Source of the DNA: Pseudonocardia endophytica
Lineage (GTDB): Bacteria > Actinomycetota > Actinomycetes > Mycobacteriales > Pseudonocardiaceae
Direction of reading: 5' to 3'
Assembly: GCF_004339565.1 (NCBI RefSeq)
Contig: NZ_SMFZ01000001.1
Coordinates: forward strand, 2,356,001-2,420,000
DNA length: 64,000 nt
A model generated the notes under the pieces. It was not told where the DNA came from. It ran no database searches and worked only from the letters and a program-made list of their open reading frames with translations. A program made the translations under genes and the position numbers. Positions 56,927-64,000 of this stretch are shown piece by piece. How positions within the stretch are numbered: the first letter of the stretch is position 1; the number at the start of each line of letters is the position of its first letter.

Positions 56927-57164
56927 CAGGTCTCCTCGTTGAGAGCTGCTTTCGCGGGCTGCGCACCGACGTCGTGACGTCGCCCGAGCGCAGATATCAG
57001 TCGACCAAACTTAACGTCCAACGATCATACCGAACCATTACCCGGGATGACGAACGTTCTCCCAGCGGACGATGTGGCCCGCTCCGACCGGACCCGATGA
57101 TGTCCCTCCCCGACCGACGTCCGGCACGCCGCCGACGTCGGCCCTCCGACCTGCTGGAGTCCTC

Positions 57165-58406
57165 ATGCCCGGGCCTGCTTCCCGGTCGTCCGACCGGGTC
57201 GTCGTCGTCGGTGCGGGACACGGCGCGTCCTCGCTCGTCGGCATGCTCCGACAGGCCGGCCATGCCGGGGAGCTCATCGTCGTCGGTGAGGAACCGGAGT
57301 ACCCCTACCAGCGGCCTCCGTTGTCGAAGCGGTTCACCGACGGCGAGCTTGCGCAGTGGATCCGCCCGGCGGCGTTCTACCGGGACCAGGCCGTCGCGCT
57401 CCGGCTCGGGGAGCGGGTCGTCGGCATCGACCGCGCCGGCCACACGGTCACGCTGCGATCAGGGGAACGGCTGGGTTACGACGTGCTCGTGCTGGCGACC
57501 GGGTCGGTGCCGCGCAGGCTCACGGTCCCGGGCTCCGATCTCGGTGGCATCGCAACCCTCGGGTCCCTCGCCGACGCCCGCGAGCTGCGGAAGTGGGTGG
57601 CCGAGCACCGCCGGCTCCTCGTCGTGGGCGGTGGGTTCATCGGTCTCGAGGCCGCCTCCGTGGCGACTGCCGCGGGCGCCGGGACCGTCGTACTCGAACA
57701 GCAGCAGCGCGTGCTGGCCAGGGTGGCGGGCCCCGAGCTCGCCGCCGTCGTCGCCGACCGGCACGCCAGGCACGGCACGACCATCCGGACCGGAGCTCAC
57801 GTGGCCGGATTCGAGGGGATCCACGGACAGGTACGGCGGGCGGTCCTCGACGACGGGACGCAGGTCGACTGCGACGCGGTCCTCGTCGGGATCGGTGCCC
57901 GGCCGCGGGACGAGCTGGGGTTGGCGGCCGGTCTGCGCGCCGGGCCGGCCGGCCGCGGCGTGCTGGTCGACGGGGCCGCCCGGACCAGCGACCCGGACGT
58001 GTTCGCGATCGGCGACGTCACCTACCGGCCGGTGTGCGGGCTCGACGGGCCGCACCGACTGGAGAGCATCCCGGGAGCGACCGAGCAGGCCAAGCAGGCC
58101 GCCGCCGCGATCCTCGGCGACCCCGCACCCGCACCCGAGACGCCGTGGTTCTGGTCCGACCAGTTCGATCTCAAGCTGAAGATCGCCGGGGTGCGGCGGG
58201 ACGGCACCACCGTCGCCGTCCGCGGCGATCCCGCGGCCGGCCGGTTTGCCGTCTTCCACCTCGACGGCGACGTCGTCACGACGGTCGAGACCGTCAACTC
58301 GGGTGCCGAGTTCATGGCGGGCCGCACCTGGATCGCCGGGAGGACGCGCGTCGATCGCGAACAGCTCACGGACACGTCCGTGCCGCTTCGCGAGGCCCGC
58401 CGCTGA
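57165..58406 (+). CDS. Ferredoxin/rubredoxin-type NAD(P)H reductase (FAD)
   Basis: 413 residues from the ATG at 57165 with GGAG upstream. FAD fold RVVVVGAGHGASSLVGMLRQAG near 11-32, YQRPPLSK at 48-55 (family signature), NAD fold LLVVGGGFIGLEAASVATAAG near 148, and DPDVFAIGDVTYRP near 280. This is the class I reductase that passes electrons from NAD(P)H to a 2Fe-2S ferredoxin for a cytochrome P450 or ring hydroxylase, like PdR/ThcD. The ferredoxin follows directly, but no P450 or oxygenase is present in the window. Confidence 0.92.
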   Translation: MPGPASRSSDRVVVVGAGHGASSLVGMLRQAGHAGELIVVGEEPEYPYQRPPLSKRFTDGELAQWIRPAAFYRDQAVALRLGERVVGIDRAGHTVTLRSGERLGYDVLVLATGSVPRRLTVPGSDLGGIATLGSLADARELRKWVAEHRRLLVVGGGFIGLEAASVATAAGAGTVVLEQQQRVLARVAGPELAAVVADRHARHGTTIRTGAHVAGFEGIHGQVRRAVLDDGTQVDCDAVLVGIGARPRDELGLAAGLRAGPAGRGVLVDGAARTSDPDVFAIGDVTYRPVCGLDGPHRLESIPGATEQAKQAAAAILGDPAPAPETPWFWSDQFDLKLKIAGVRRDGTTVAVRGDPAAGRFAVFHLDGDVVTTVETVNSGAEFMAGRTWIAGRTRVDREQLTDTSVPLREARR

Positions 58407-58479
58407 GACCCCGGCTCGTCCGCGGATCCACCGACCGCGGGTGGCTCACGAGCACCCGCCCCGATTCGAGGAGCCTGCT

Positions 58480-58800
58480 ATTCCCCAGGTCATCTACACC
58501 GTCCCCGACGGCTCGGTCCACGTCGTCGACGTCCCGGTCGGCCAGAGCGTGATGGACGGGTCGGTGCGCAACAACCTTCCCGGGATCGTGGCCGAGTGTG
58601 GCGGCAGCTGTTCGTGCGCCACCTGCCACGTCCACGTCGACGACGAGTTCGCCGACCTGCTCGGGGAACCGGGCGACGAGGAGACCGACCTGCTCGAGTT
58701 CCTCGACGGCGCCGACCGGCGCTCCCGCCTGTCCTGCCAGCTCGTCGTCACCGAGCAGTGCGAGGGCCTCCGGGTCTGCGTGCCAGAGGGCAACGGCTGA
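58480..58800 (+). CDS. 2Fe-2S ferredoxin (adrenodoxin/ThcC type), apparent ATT start
   Basis: 106 residues if started at ATT 58480, the size of ThcC/PdX ferredoxins, with GAGGAG six bases upstream. Family members start MPxVxY; here the sequence is IPQVIYTVPDG, so the initiator looks like ATT in place of ATG. Cluster ligands are in ECGGSCSCATCHVHVDD (C-x5-C-x2-C, about 39-48) and a fourth Cys in RLSCQLVV near 86. The only in-frame conventional start is GTG 58441, which adds 13 odd residues (MAHEHPPRFEEPA) over the ribosome site. Electron carrier for the reductase upstream. Confidence 0.85.
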   Translation: MPQVIYTVPDGSVHVVDVPVGQSVMDGSVRNNLPGIVAECGGSCSCATCHVHVDDEFADLLGEPGDEETDLLEFLDGADRRSRLSCQLVVTEQCEGLRVCVPEGNG

Positions 58801-58836
58801 GCCCGCGCCCCATTCACCGATGAGATGTGGAGAACC

Positions 58837-60309
58837 ATGACCGTACTGAACGGGACGACCGACTACTCGTCCTTCTTCGTCGACGGGCGCTGGGCCGCCC
58901 CGGCCGGCTCCGGGACGCTCGAGGTGCGCGCCGCTGCCACCGGAGATCGGCTCGGCAGCGTTCCCGAGGCGACCGAGTCCGATGTCGACAGCGCAGTCGG
59001 CGCGGCACGCGGCGCGTTCGACGATCCCCATGGCTGGGCGCACTGGTCACCGCAGGAGCGCCGGGAGGCGCTGGAGCGGTTCGCGGCGGCGCTCGAGCAG
59101 CGTGCCGAGCAGACCGCCACCCGGGTGAGCGCCCAGAACGGCATGCCCCTCCCGGTCGCCATGCAGTTCGAGGGTGGCTTCCCGGCGATGCTGCTGCGCT
59201 ACTACGCCGGCCTCGCGGCGGATGCTCCTGCCGACGAGACCCGGGACGGCATGCTCGGCGGCCGGGCACGGGTGATCGGCGAGCCGCTCGGCGTGGTCGG
59301 GGCGATCGTCCCGTGGAACGTGCCGCAGGGCATCACGTTCCTCAAGATCGCCCCCGCGCTCGCGGCCGGCTGCACGGTGGTGCTCAAGCCCGCTCCGGAG
59401 ACGGTGCTCGACGCCATGCTCATGGCCGAGGCCGCCGAGGAGGCCCGGCTCCCCGCCGGGGTACTGAACATCGTGCCGGGAGGCCGGGAGGTCGGCGCGC
59501 ATCTCGTCTCCCACCCCGAGGTCGACAAGGTGTCGTTCACGGGCTCGACGGCCGCCGGCCGGGCGATCGCCGAGACCTGCGGTCGCCTGCTCCGCCCGGT
59601 GACGCTCGAGCTCGGCGGCAAGTCGGCCGCGATCGTGCTCGACGACGCCGACCTGGCGTCGACGATCGAGAGCTTCTTCGCCTCCACCCTGCTCAACAGC
59701 GGGCAGATCTGCTGGCTCGGCACCCGGGTGCTCGCCCCGCGTTCCCGCTACGACGAGGTCGTCGACACCGTCTCCGGCCTGGCCGGGGCGCTGGTGATCG
59801 GCGATCCGCTCGCCGAGGGCACCCAGATCGGCCCACTGGTGTCCGAGCGCCAGCGCGACCGGGTCGAGGCCTACATCGCCAAGGGGCGGGCGGAAGGTGC
59901 CCGGTTGACGGTCGGCGGTGGGCGGCCGGAGGGGCACGAGCAGGGCTGGTTCCTCCAGCCCACTGTGTTCGCCGACGTCGACAACGGGCACACGATCGCG
60001 CAGGAGGAGATCTTCGGCCCGGTGCTGTCGGTGATCCCCTACTCCGGCGAGGACGAGGCCGTCGCGATCGCCAACGACTCGGACTACGGCCTCGGCGGGT
60101 CGGTGTGGACGCGGGACCCGGACCGCGGGGAGGCCGTCGCCCGACGGGTGCGGACCGGGTCGATCGGCATCAACCACTACGTGAACGACCCGGTCGCCCC
60201 GTTCGGCGGAGTGAAGGCGAGCGGCATCGGGCGGGAGCTCGGCCCGGAGGCGCTGAACAGCTACCGGACCGTGAAGACCATCTATCTCGGCCCGCCAGCG
60301 CAGGGCTGA
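58837..60309 (+). CDS. NAD-dependent aldehyde dehydrogenase
   Basis: 490 residues. ALDH landmarks: GAIVPWNVPQGITFLK near 157, VVLKPAPETVLDAM, FTGSTAAGRAIA, catalytic Glu in LELGGKSAAIV near 260, catalytic Cys in NSGQICWLGT near 294, QEEIFGPVLSVIPY and PFGGVKASGIGRELG at the C-terminus. Oxidises an aldehyde to the acid, fitting a P450- or alcohol-derived aldehyde in the same pathway. GGAG precedes the ATG by five bases. About 40% of motifs match the enzyme at 12943, but flanking sequence differs, so they are separate paralogues. Confidence 0.93.
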   Translation: MTVLNGTTDYSSFFVDGRWAAPAGSGTLEVRAAATGDRLGSVPEATESDVDSAVGAARGAFDDPHGWAHWSPQERREALERFAAALEQRAEQTATRVSAQNGMPLPVAMQFEGGFPAMLLRYYAGLAADAPADETRDGMLGGRARVIGEPLGVVGAIVPWNVPQGITFLKIAPALAAGCTVVLKPAPETVLDAMLMAEAAEEARLPAGVLNIVPGGREVGAHLVSHPEVDKVSFTGSTAAGRAIAETCGRLLRPVTLELGGKSAAIVLDDADLASTIESFFASTLLNSGQICWLGTRVLAPRSRYDEVVDTVSGLAGALVIGDPLAEGTQIGPLVSERQRDRVEAYIAKGRAEGARLTVGGGRPEGHEQGWFLQPTVFADVDNGHTIAQEEIFGPVLSVIPYSGEDEAVAIANDSDYGLGGSVWTRDPDRGEAVARRVRTGSIGINHYVNDPVAPFGGVKASGIGRELGPEALNSYRTVKTIYLGPPAQG

Positions 60310-60374
60310 GGCCCTGCCCGCCGGGTGCAGCACAGGCCACCGGCGCCAAACTCGGCAAACTTTGGCATAACCAA

Positions 60375-60389
60375 TAGAATGGTATGTCC
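60375..60389 (+). promoter_or_regulatory. TAGAATGGTATG promoter element, copy 2
   Basis: TAGAATGGTATGTCC, 20 bases before the acyl-CoA dehydrogenase ATG at 60409; the first 12 bases are identical to the element before the phosphotransferase at 53810-53824. It lies in the imperfect dyad CATAACCA...TGGTATG (60366-60386). Confidence 0.55.
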
Positions 60390-60408
60390 ATGTCGTGAAG
60401 GAGGGTTC

Positions 60409-61590
60409 ATGGATCTCGCCGACTCCGCGGACGAGGCGGCGTTCCGCGAGCGCGCCAGGTCATGGCTCGAGGAGGCACTGCCGACGCTCCCGTGGCCCGA
60501 GCCGGTCGAGCTGGTCGACCGGCTGCCGTTCTGGCAGCGCTGGCAGCGGATGCTCTACGAGAGCGGCTACGCCGGGCTCTCCTGGCCGCAGGAACACGGC
60601 GGCCAGGGTGTCGACGCGACGACCAGGTCGATCTTCCTGGACGAGGCCGGCCGGGCGGGCGCGCCCGAACGGCTGAACACCGTCGGCGAGGACTTCGCCG
60701 GACCGACGATCGTCACGTTCGGCACCGGCGCGCAGAAGCAACGCTTCCTCCGCCCGATCCTCACCGGCGCCGAGATCTGGTGCCAGCTGTTCTCGGAGCC
60801 CGAGAGCGGCTCCGATCTGGCATCGCTGCGCACCCGGGCGGTGCGGGTGAGCGGCGGATGGCAGATCACCGGGCAGAAGATCTGGACCAGCCGTGCTCAG
60901 CTCGCGAGCAACGCGATCCTGCTGGCCCGGACCGGCGGCACGGACCTGCCCCGGCACAGGGGCATCAGCTACTTCCTGCTGCCGATGGACAGCCCGGGGA
61001 TCACGGTTCGCCCACTGGCCCACATGCTCGGCGAGGCCGAGTTCAACGAGGTCTTCCTGGACGAGGTGTTCGTCCCCGACGAGCTGGTACTCGGCGAGAT
61101 CCACGGCGGATGGAAGGTCGCGATGTCGACGCTCGGCTTCGAGCGCGTCGGCATCGCGACCGGGCGGGTGAACACCCGGCGCGCCATGGACGACATCATC
61201 GCCGACATCCGCGGGATGACCGGCTCCGACGGCCAGCCGCTCGGCGCGGACCCGAGGGTGCGCCGCACCGTCGCCGACCTGTACGGCCGGGCGCTCGTGC
61301 ACCACGCCATCGGGCAGCGCGCGCTCACCGACGCCGCCGCGGGAGCCGCTCCCGGCCCGGTCACCTCGATCGGCAAGCTGTACTTCTGTCCGCTCGTCGA
61401 GGACCTCGCGGACTTCCGGCAGTCCCTGTCCCCGCTCGGGGGCCAGCTCGCGCCCGAGACCCAGTCCCCGGAGCAGGCCCGCTGGCAGCGGCTCGCCTAC
61501 CAGGCCCGTGGGACCGCCATCGCGGGCGGCTCGACCTTCATCCAGCGCAACATCGTCGCCGAGCGTCTGCTCGGCCTCCCGAGGAGCTGA
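60409..61590 (+). CDS. Acyl-CoA dehydrogenase, large-subunit type
   Basis: 393 residues with a GAAGGAGGG ribosome site. Standard ACAD order: N-terminal helices (FRERARSWLEEALPTLP), LSWPQEHGGQGVDATTRSIFLDEAGRAG near 58, the flavin-binding QLFSEPESGSDLASLRTRAV and WQITGQKIWTSRAQLASNAILLART around 120-170, and a helical C-terminus. Similar to FadE-type enzymes that act as heterotetramers on steroid or long side-chain acyl-CoA. Partner candidates are the two ACADs at 62557 and 63720. Ends 130 bases before the convergent FadR gene with a terminator between. Confidence 0.9.
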   Translation: MDLADSADEAAFRERARSWLEEALPTLPWPEPVELVDRLPFWQRWQRMLYESGYAGLSWPQEHGGQGVDATTRSIFLDEAGRAGAPERLNTVGEDFAGPTIVTFGTGAQKQRFLRPILTGAEIWCQLFSEPESGSDLASLRTRAVRVSGGWQITGQKIWTSRAQLASNAILLARTGGTDLPRHRGISYFLLPMDSPGITVRPLAHMLGEAEFNEVFLDEVFVPDELVLGEIHGGWKVAMSTLGFERVGIATGRVNTRRAMDDIIADIRGMTGSDGQPLGADPRVRRTVADLYGRALVHHAIGQRALTDAAAGAAPGPVTSIGKLYFCPLVEDLADFRQSLSPLGGQLAPETQSPEQARWQRLAYQARGTAIAGGSTFIQRNIVAERLLGLPRS

Positions 61591-61676
61591 CCATGGGCGC
61601 CTCGCGCATCCCACCGTGCGCCTCGCCCCCGGCCCGCCGCGTCGCGCACCGGATCATCCTCAGCGGACCGAAGTGA

Positions 61677-61706
61677 CCGGCACCGAGCATCGGCGCACGG
61701 TGCCGG
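61677..61706. terminator. Bidirectional hairpin between convergent genes
   Basis: CCGGCACCG (61677-61685) pairs with CGGTGCCGG (61698-61706), 9 bp with a 12-base loop, between the acyl-CoA dehydrogenase end (61590) and the FadR-type gene end (61721). Confidence 0.55.
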
Positions 61707-61720
61707 GTGCCGTCGGGGAC

Positions 61721-62476
61721 TCACTCACCCTCGGACAGGGTCACCGTCGTCCGGTCCTCGACCTCCAGCGCCGCGGTCGCGTAGGAGTGCACGTGCCGGG
61801 CCATGCGCCGCTCCGCCGCGTCCGGGTCGCGTTCCCGGATCGCCCTGGTCACCGAGCGGTGCGCGCGCACCGCGATCGACCTGACTTCGTCGTTGACGAA
61901 TCCGTCGGTCTTGGTGGCCGTGTAGATGGCCCGGGAGAGCGCCATCATCATGCCGGTCAGGATCTCGTTCCGGCCTGCTGCGGCGACGGCGACGTGCCAG
62001 TCGACGTTCGCCCGCAGGAAGCTCTCGAGGTCGTCGCTGTTGCTCACCGCGTCGTTGGCCGCCTCGATCGCCCGCAGGTCGGCGTCACTGCGCTGCAGGG
62101 CCGCCAGCCGGGCACAGGTGGGTTCGATGGCCTCACGCGTCTGGTGGACCGAGGCGAGGCGGAGCCGGCGGCCGCGGATGAGCATCTCCACCGAGCTCGC
62201 AACGGACTCCTCGTCCGGCTGCTGGACGAACGCCCCACCGGCCCGACCGGCACGGATCCGGATCAGCCCCTGCACCTCCAGGATGCGCAACGCCTCGCGG
62301 ACGGTGGTGCGGCTCATCCGGGTCTGGGTCACCAGCTCCCGCTCCGGCGGCAGTGGGGTGCCCTCGGCGAACTCACCGGACAGGATGCGCTCGCGCAGCT
62401 CGGTGGCGAGCACATCGGATGCCTTGGGCACGGACATGGGCTCGAGCCGAATCGTCGACCGCACGGCGTCTGCCAC
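61721..62476 (-). CDS. FadR-subfamily GntR transcriptional regulator
   Basis: 251 residues from a GTG at 62476 with GAGGAG four bases upstream. GntR winged helix (ASDVLATELRERILSGEFAEGTPLPPERELVTQTRMSRTTVREALRILEVQGLIRIRAGRAGGAFV about 19-84) and an FCD C-terminal domain with metal-site type His/Asp pattern (RANVDWHVAVAAAGRN, RAHRSVTRAIRERDPDAAERRMARHVHSY). A GGTCTGACC operator lies at its own promoter. Probably represses itself and the divergent acyl-CoA dehydrogenase genes until an acyl-CoA or acid inducer binds. Confidence 0.92.
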   Translation of the reverse strand: MADAVRSTIRLEPMSVPKASDVLATELRERILSGEFAEGTPLPPERELVTQTRMSRTTVREALRILEVQGLIRIRAGRAGGAFVQQPDEESVASSVEMLIRGRRLRLASVHQTREAIEPTCARLAALQRSDADLRAIEAANDAVSNSDDLESFLRANVDWHVAVAAAGRNEILTGMMMALSRAIYTATKTDGFVNDEVRSIAVRAHRSVTRAIRERDPDAAERRMARHVHSYATAALEVEDRTTVTLSEGE

Positions 62477-62496
62477 GAACTCCTCCTCATGTCTAA

Positions 62497-62507
62497 AGGT
62501 CTGACCT
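62497..62507. promoter_or_regulatory. FadR/GntR-type operator
   Basis: AGGTCTGACCT, a palindrome around one central base, in the 80-base divergent region between the FadR-type gene and the acyl-CoA dehydrogenase at 62557. The GGTC-N-GACC core is characteristic of FadR-subfamily operators. A one-mismatch relative (GGTCAGTCC) lies at 63666-63674 before the next gene. Confidence 0.75.
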
Positions 62508-62556
62508 AAAGTACACGGCGCGCGTGCGGGTTCGCACGCTGAACAGGGAGTACGTC

Positions 62557-63636
62557 ATGCGTTGGGGACTCTCGCCCGAGCAGGCCGCGTTCCGATCGGT
62601 GCTCGCGGACTGGCTGGAACAGGCCTGCCCACCGGATGCCCTCCGGCGATGGCTGGAGAACGGTGACCGGGCCGGGTTCGAGCATCGCCTCCACCAGGAC
62701 GGGTGGTTCGGCGTCGGCTCCCCGGAGGAGATCGGCGGCGAGGGTGGCGGGCTCGTGGAGCTGGCCGTCGCGGCCGAGGAAATGGGACGGCACGCCGCGC
62801 CTGCGTCCGGCTGGCTCGCCTCGGCGGTCGCGATCCCCGCCGTCCTCGCCGATCCCGGAGCGAACGGGAAGGCCCTCGCCGACGGCCCGGGGATCACCCT
62901 CGCCAGCCCGGCGGGCTCGCTCCCTGGCGCCCCGACCGGGATCCGGATCGACCCCGCGGGCCGGCTGACCGGTGTCGTCGAGACCGTGCTCGCCGCGGAC
63001 GCCGCACACACCCTCGTCGTGCCGGTCGGCGACGACGATCCCGTCCTGCACCTCGTCGACGCCGCCCAGCCCGGGGTGCGGCGCCACCCCCGCGTCCTGA
63101 CCGACCGGTCCCGGGCGGTGGCCGACGTACACCTGGAGGGCGCGACGGGAGCGCCCGTCCCGCTGGACGGCACGAGCGGCCTGGCCGCGATGGCCTCCCG
63201 CGCCGCGGTCCTGGTCGCGGCCGACGCGCTCGGCTGCGTGGTCCGCATGCTCGCCGACACCGTGGCCTACGTCGGTCAGCGCGTCCAGTTCGGCGTACCG
63301 GTCGGCTCGTTCCAGGCGGTCAAGCACGCCGCTGCGGACATGCTGGTCACGGTCGAGTCCTCCCGGTCGATCGTCTACCCGGCGGCGGCGGCGGTGCAGG
63401 AGGGGCGAGCCGACGCCGCGACGCTCGCCGCGGCGGCGAAGGCGCAGGTCTGCGGGGCCGCCGTCGCGGCAGCGGACACCGCGCTGACCCTGCACGGGGC
63501 GATCGGCTACACGTGGGAGCACGACCTGCAGTTCTTCTACAAGCGAGCGCTGCTCGACGCCGAGCTGTTCGGTTCGCCCGAGGCGTGGAACGACCGTCTC
63601 GCCGACCTGCTGGCACTCACCCCGGGCCGCGGGTGA
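62557..63636 (+). CDS. Acyl-CoA dehydrogenase, short-subunit type
   Basis: 359 residues from the ATG at 62557 with AGGGAG seven bases upstream. ACAD-fold features are weaker at the N-terminus (SPEQAAFRSVLADWLEQACPPDALRRWLENGDRAGFEHRLHQDGWFG), but the C-terminal helices are typical: VAYVGQRVQFGVPVGSFQAVKHAAADMLVTVESSRSIVYPAAAA near 240-285 and LTLHGAIGYTWEHDLQFFYKRALLDAELFG near the end. Such shorter members pair with a large subunit in alpha2beta2 steroid/side-chain dehydrogenases. Divergent from the FadR-type gene and likely under its operator. Confidence 0.88.
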   Translation: MRWGLSPEQAAFRSVLADWLEQACPPDALRRWLENGDRAGFEHRLHQDGWFGVGSPEEIGGEGGGLVELAVAAEEMGRHAAPASGWLASAVAIPAVLADPGANGKALADGPGITLASPAGSLPGAPTGIRIDPAGRLTGVVETVLAADAAHTLVVPVGDDDPVLHLVDAAQPGVRRHPRVLTDRSRAVADVHLEGATGAPVPLDGTSGLAAMASRAAVLVAADALGCVVRMLADTVAYVGQRVQFGVPVGSFQAVKHAAADMLVTVESSRSIVYPAAAAVQEGRADAATLAAAAKAQVCGAAVAAADTALTLHGAIGYTWEHDLQFFYKRALLDAELFGSPEAWNDRLADLLALTPGRG

Positions 63637-63719
63637 GGCCGCTCTGCGACCACGACGCATCTATTGGTCAGTCCTTTGTTATAGTCGGTCCAATATAGGA
63701 CGCGGCCGAGAGGTGAGGC

Positions 63720-64000
63720 GTGGATTTCGAGCTCAGTGAGGATCAGGCGATCATCCGGGCCGCCGTGGCGGACCTGGCCGGGAAGTTCGGCGACGACTAC
63801 TGGATGGAGCACGACCGGGACAAGGTGTTCCCGTCGGAGTTCTACGACGCCCTCGCCTCCGGCGGCTGGCTGGGGATCACCACGCCCGAGGCCTACGGCG
63901 GACACGGCTTCGGGATCTCCGAAGCGGCGCTGCTGATCGAAGAGGTGGTCCGCTCCGGCGGCGGGATGAACGCGGCCAGCGCGATCCACCTGTCGATCTT
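63720..64000 (+). CDS. Acyl-CoA dehydrogenase (partial, 3' end beyond window)
   Basis: GTG at 63720 follows GAGAGGTGAGG. The 93 visible residues are an ACAD N-terminal domain: DFELSEDQAIIRAAVADLAGKFGDDYWMEHDRDKVFPSEFYDALASGGWLGITTPEAYGGHGFGISEAALLIEEVVRSGGGMNAAS, with the classic GWLGITTPEAYGG turn. Runs off the right edge. Upstream, CTATTGGTCAGTCC and TTATAGT resemble operator and -10 elements. Third acyl-CoA dehydrogenase of the cluster. Confidence 0.9.
   Translation, partial: MDFELSEDQAIIRAAVADLAGKFGDDYWMEHDRDKVFPSEFYDALASGGWLGITTPEAYGGHGFGISEAALLIEEVVRSGGGMNAASAIHLSI

Overview
The window is high-GC DNA with many GTG starts, dense 4-base start/stop overlaps, Mce/YrbE genes, SCP2-like proteins and TetR, IclR, FadR, Rrf2 and ECF41-type regulators. 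That points to an actinomycete, most plausibly a Pseudonocardia-like member of the Pseudonocardiales. This is an inference from gene content; there is no rRNA marker. No tRNA, rRNA, CRISPR array, transposase or phage module was seen.

Layout. 0-1.8 kb: start of a leftward mce operon (membrane protein, YrbE-A, YrbE-B cut by the edge). 2.5-3.5 kb: two SCP2-like genes. 3.6-6.4 kb: a TetR gene divergent from two overlapping small genes, then a secreted esterase with a small Cys-motif protein. Two Cys-motif proteins here are paralogues, and a decayed copy of the esterase lies at 9.2-9.5 kb. 6.7-9.2 kb: AraC regulator and a diguanylate cyclase. 9.9-12.9 kb: Lrp regulator divergent from a PLP gamma-lyase, then an exported hydrolase. 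12.9-23.6 kb: aldehyde dehydrogenase divergent from an eight-gene operon (acyl-CoA ligase, paaABCDE, TetR, AtuA-like protein, family III CoA-transferase), which looks like a CoA-thioester catabolic route built on a PaaABCDE ring epoxidase but without the usual phenylacetate downstream genes. 23.7-28.6 kb: GreA-like factor, D-amino-acid dehydrogenase, amidase, glutamate dehydrogenase. 28.7-32.2 kb: coupled operon of NDH-like flavoprotein, ECF41 sigma factor and PucR regulator, preceded by an ECF41-type promoter.

32.5-51.5 kb is a sulfur-acquisition region: two paralogous operons in mirror orientation share the order multi-rhodanese, SsuC permease, SsuB ATPase, SsuA lipoprotein, SnaA/DszA flavin monooxygenase, SfnB/DszC-like oxidoreductase. 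The leftward copy also has an SDR at its head, an aldo/keto reductase at its tail, and a Cys-containing leader peptide upstream. The rightward copy has a nonsense codon in its rhodanese gene. An IclR-TauD pair lies between them, and a second Cys leader peptide precedes a small unknown gene and an Rrf2 regulator.

51.6-64 kb is a lipid or terpenoid/steroid-like catabolic region: DUF7064-type protein, phosphotransferase, acyl-CoA ligase, LuxR regulator, ferredoxin reductase, 2Fe-2S ferredoxin (apparent ATT start), aldehyde dehydrogenase, three acyl-CoA dehydrogenases and a FadR-type regulator with its operator. Two promoters here share a TAGAATGGTATG element.
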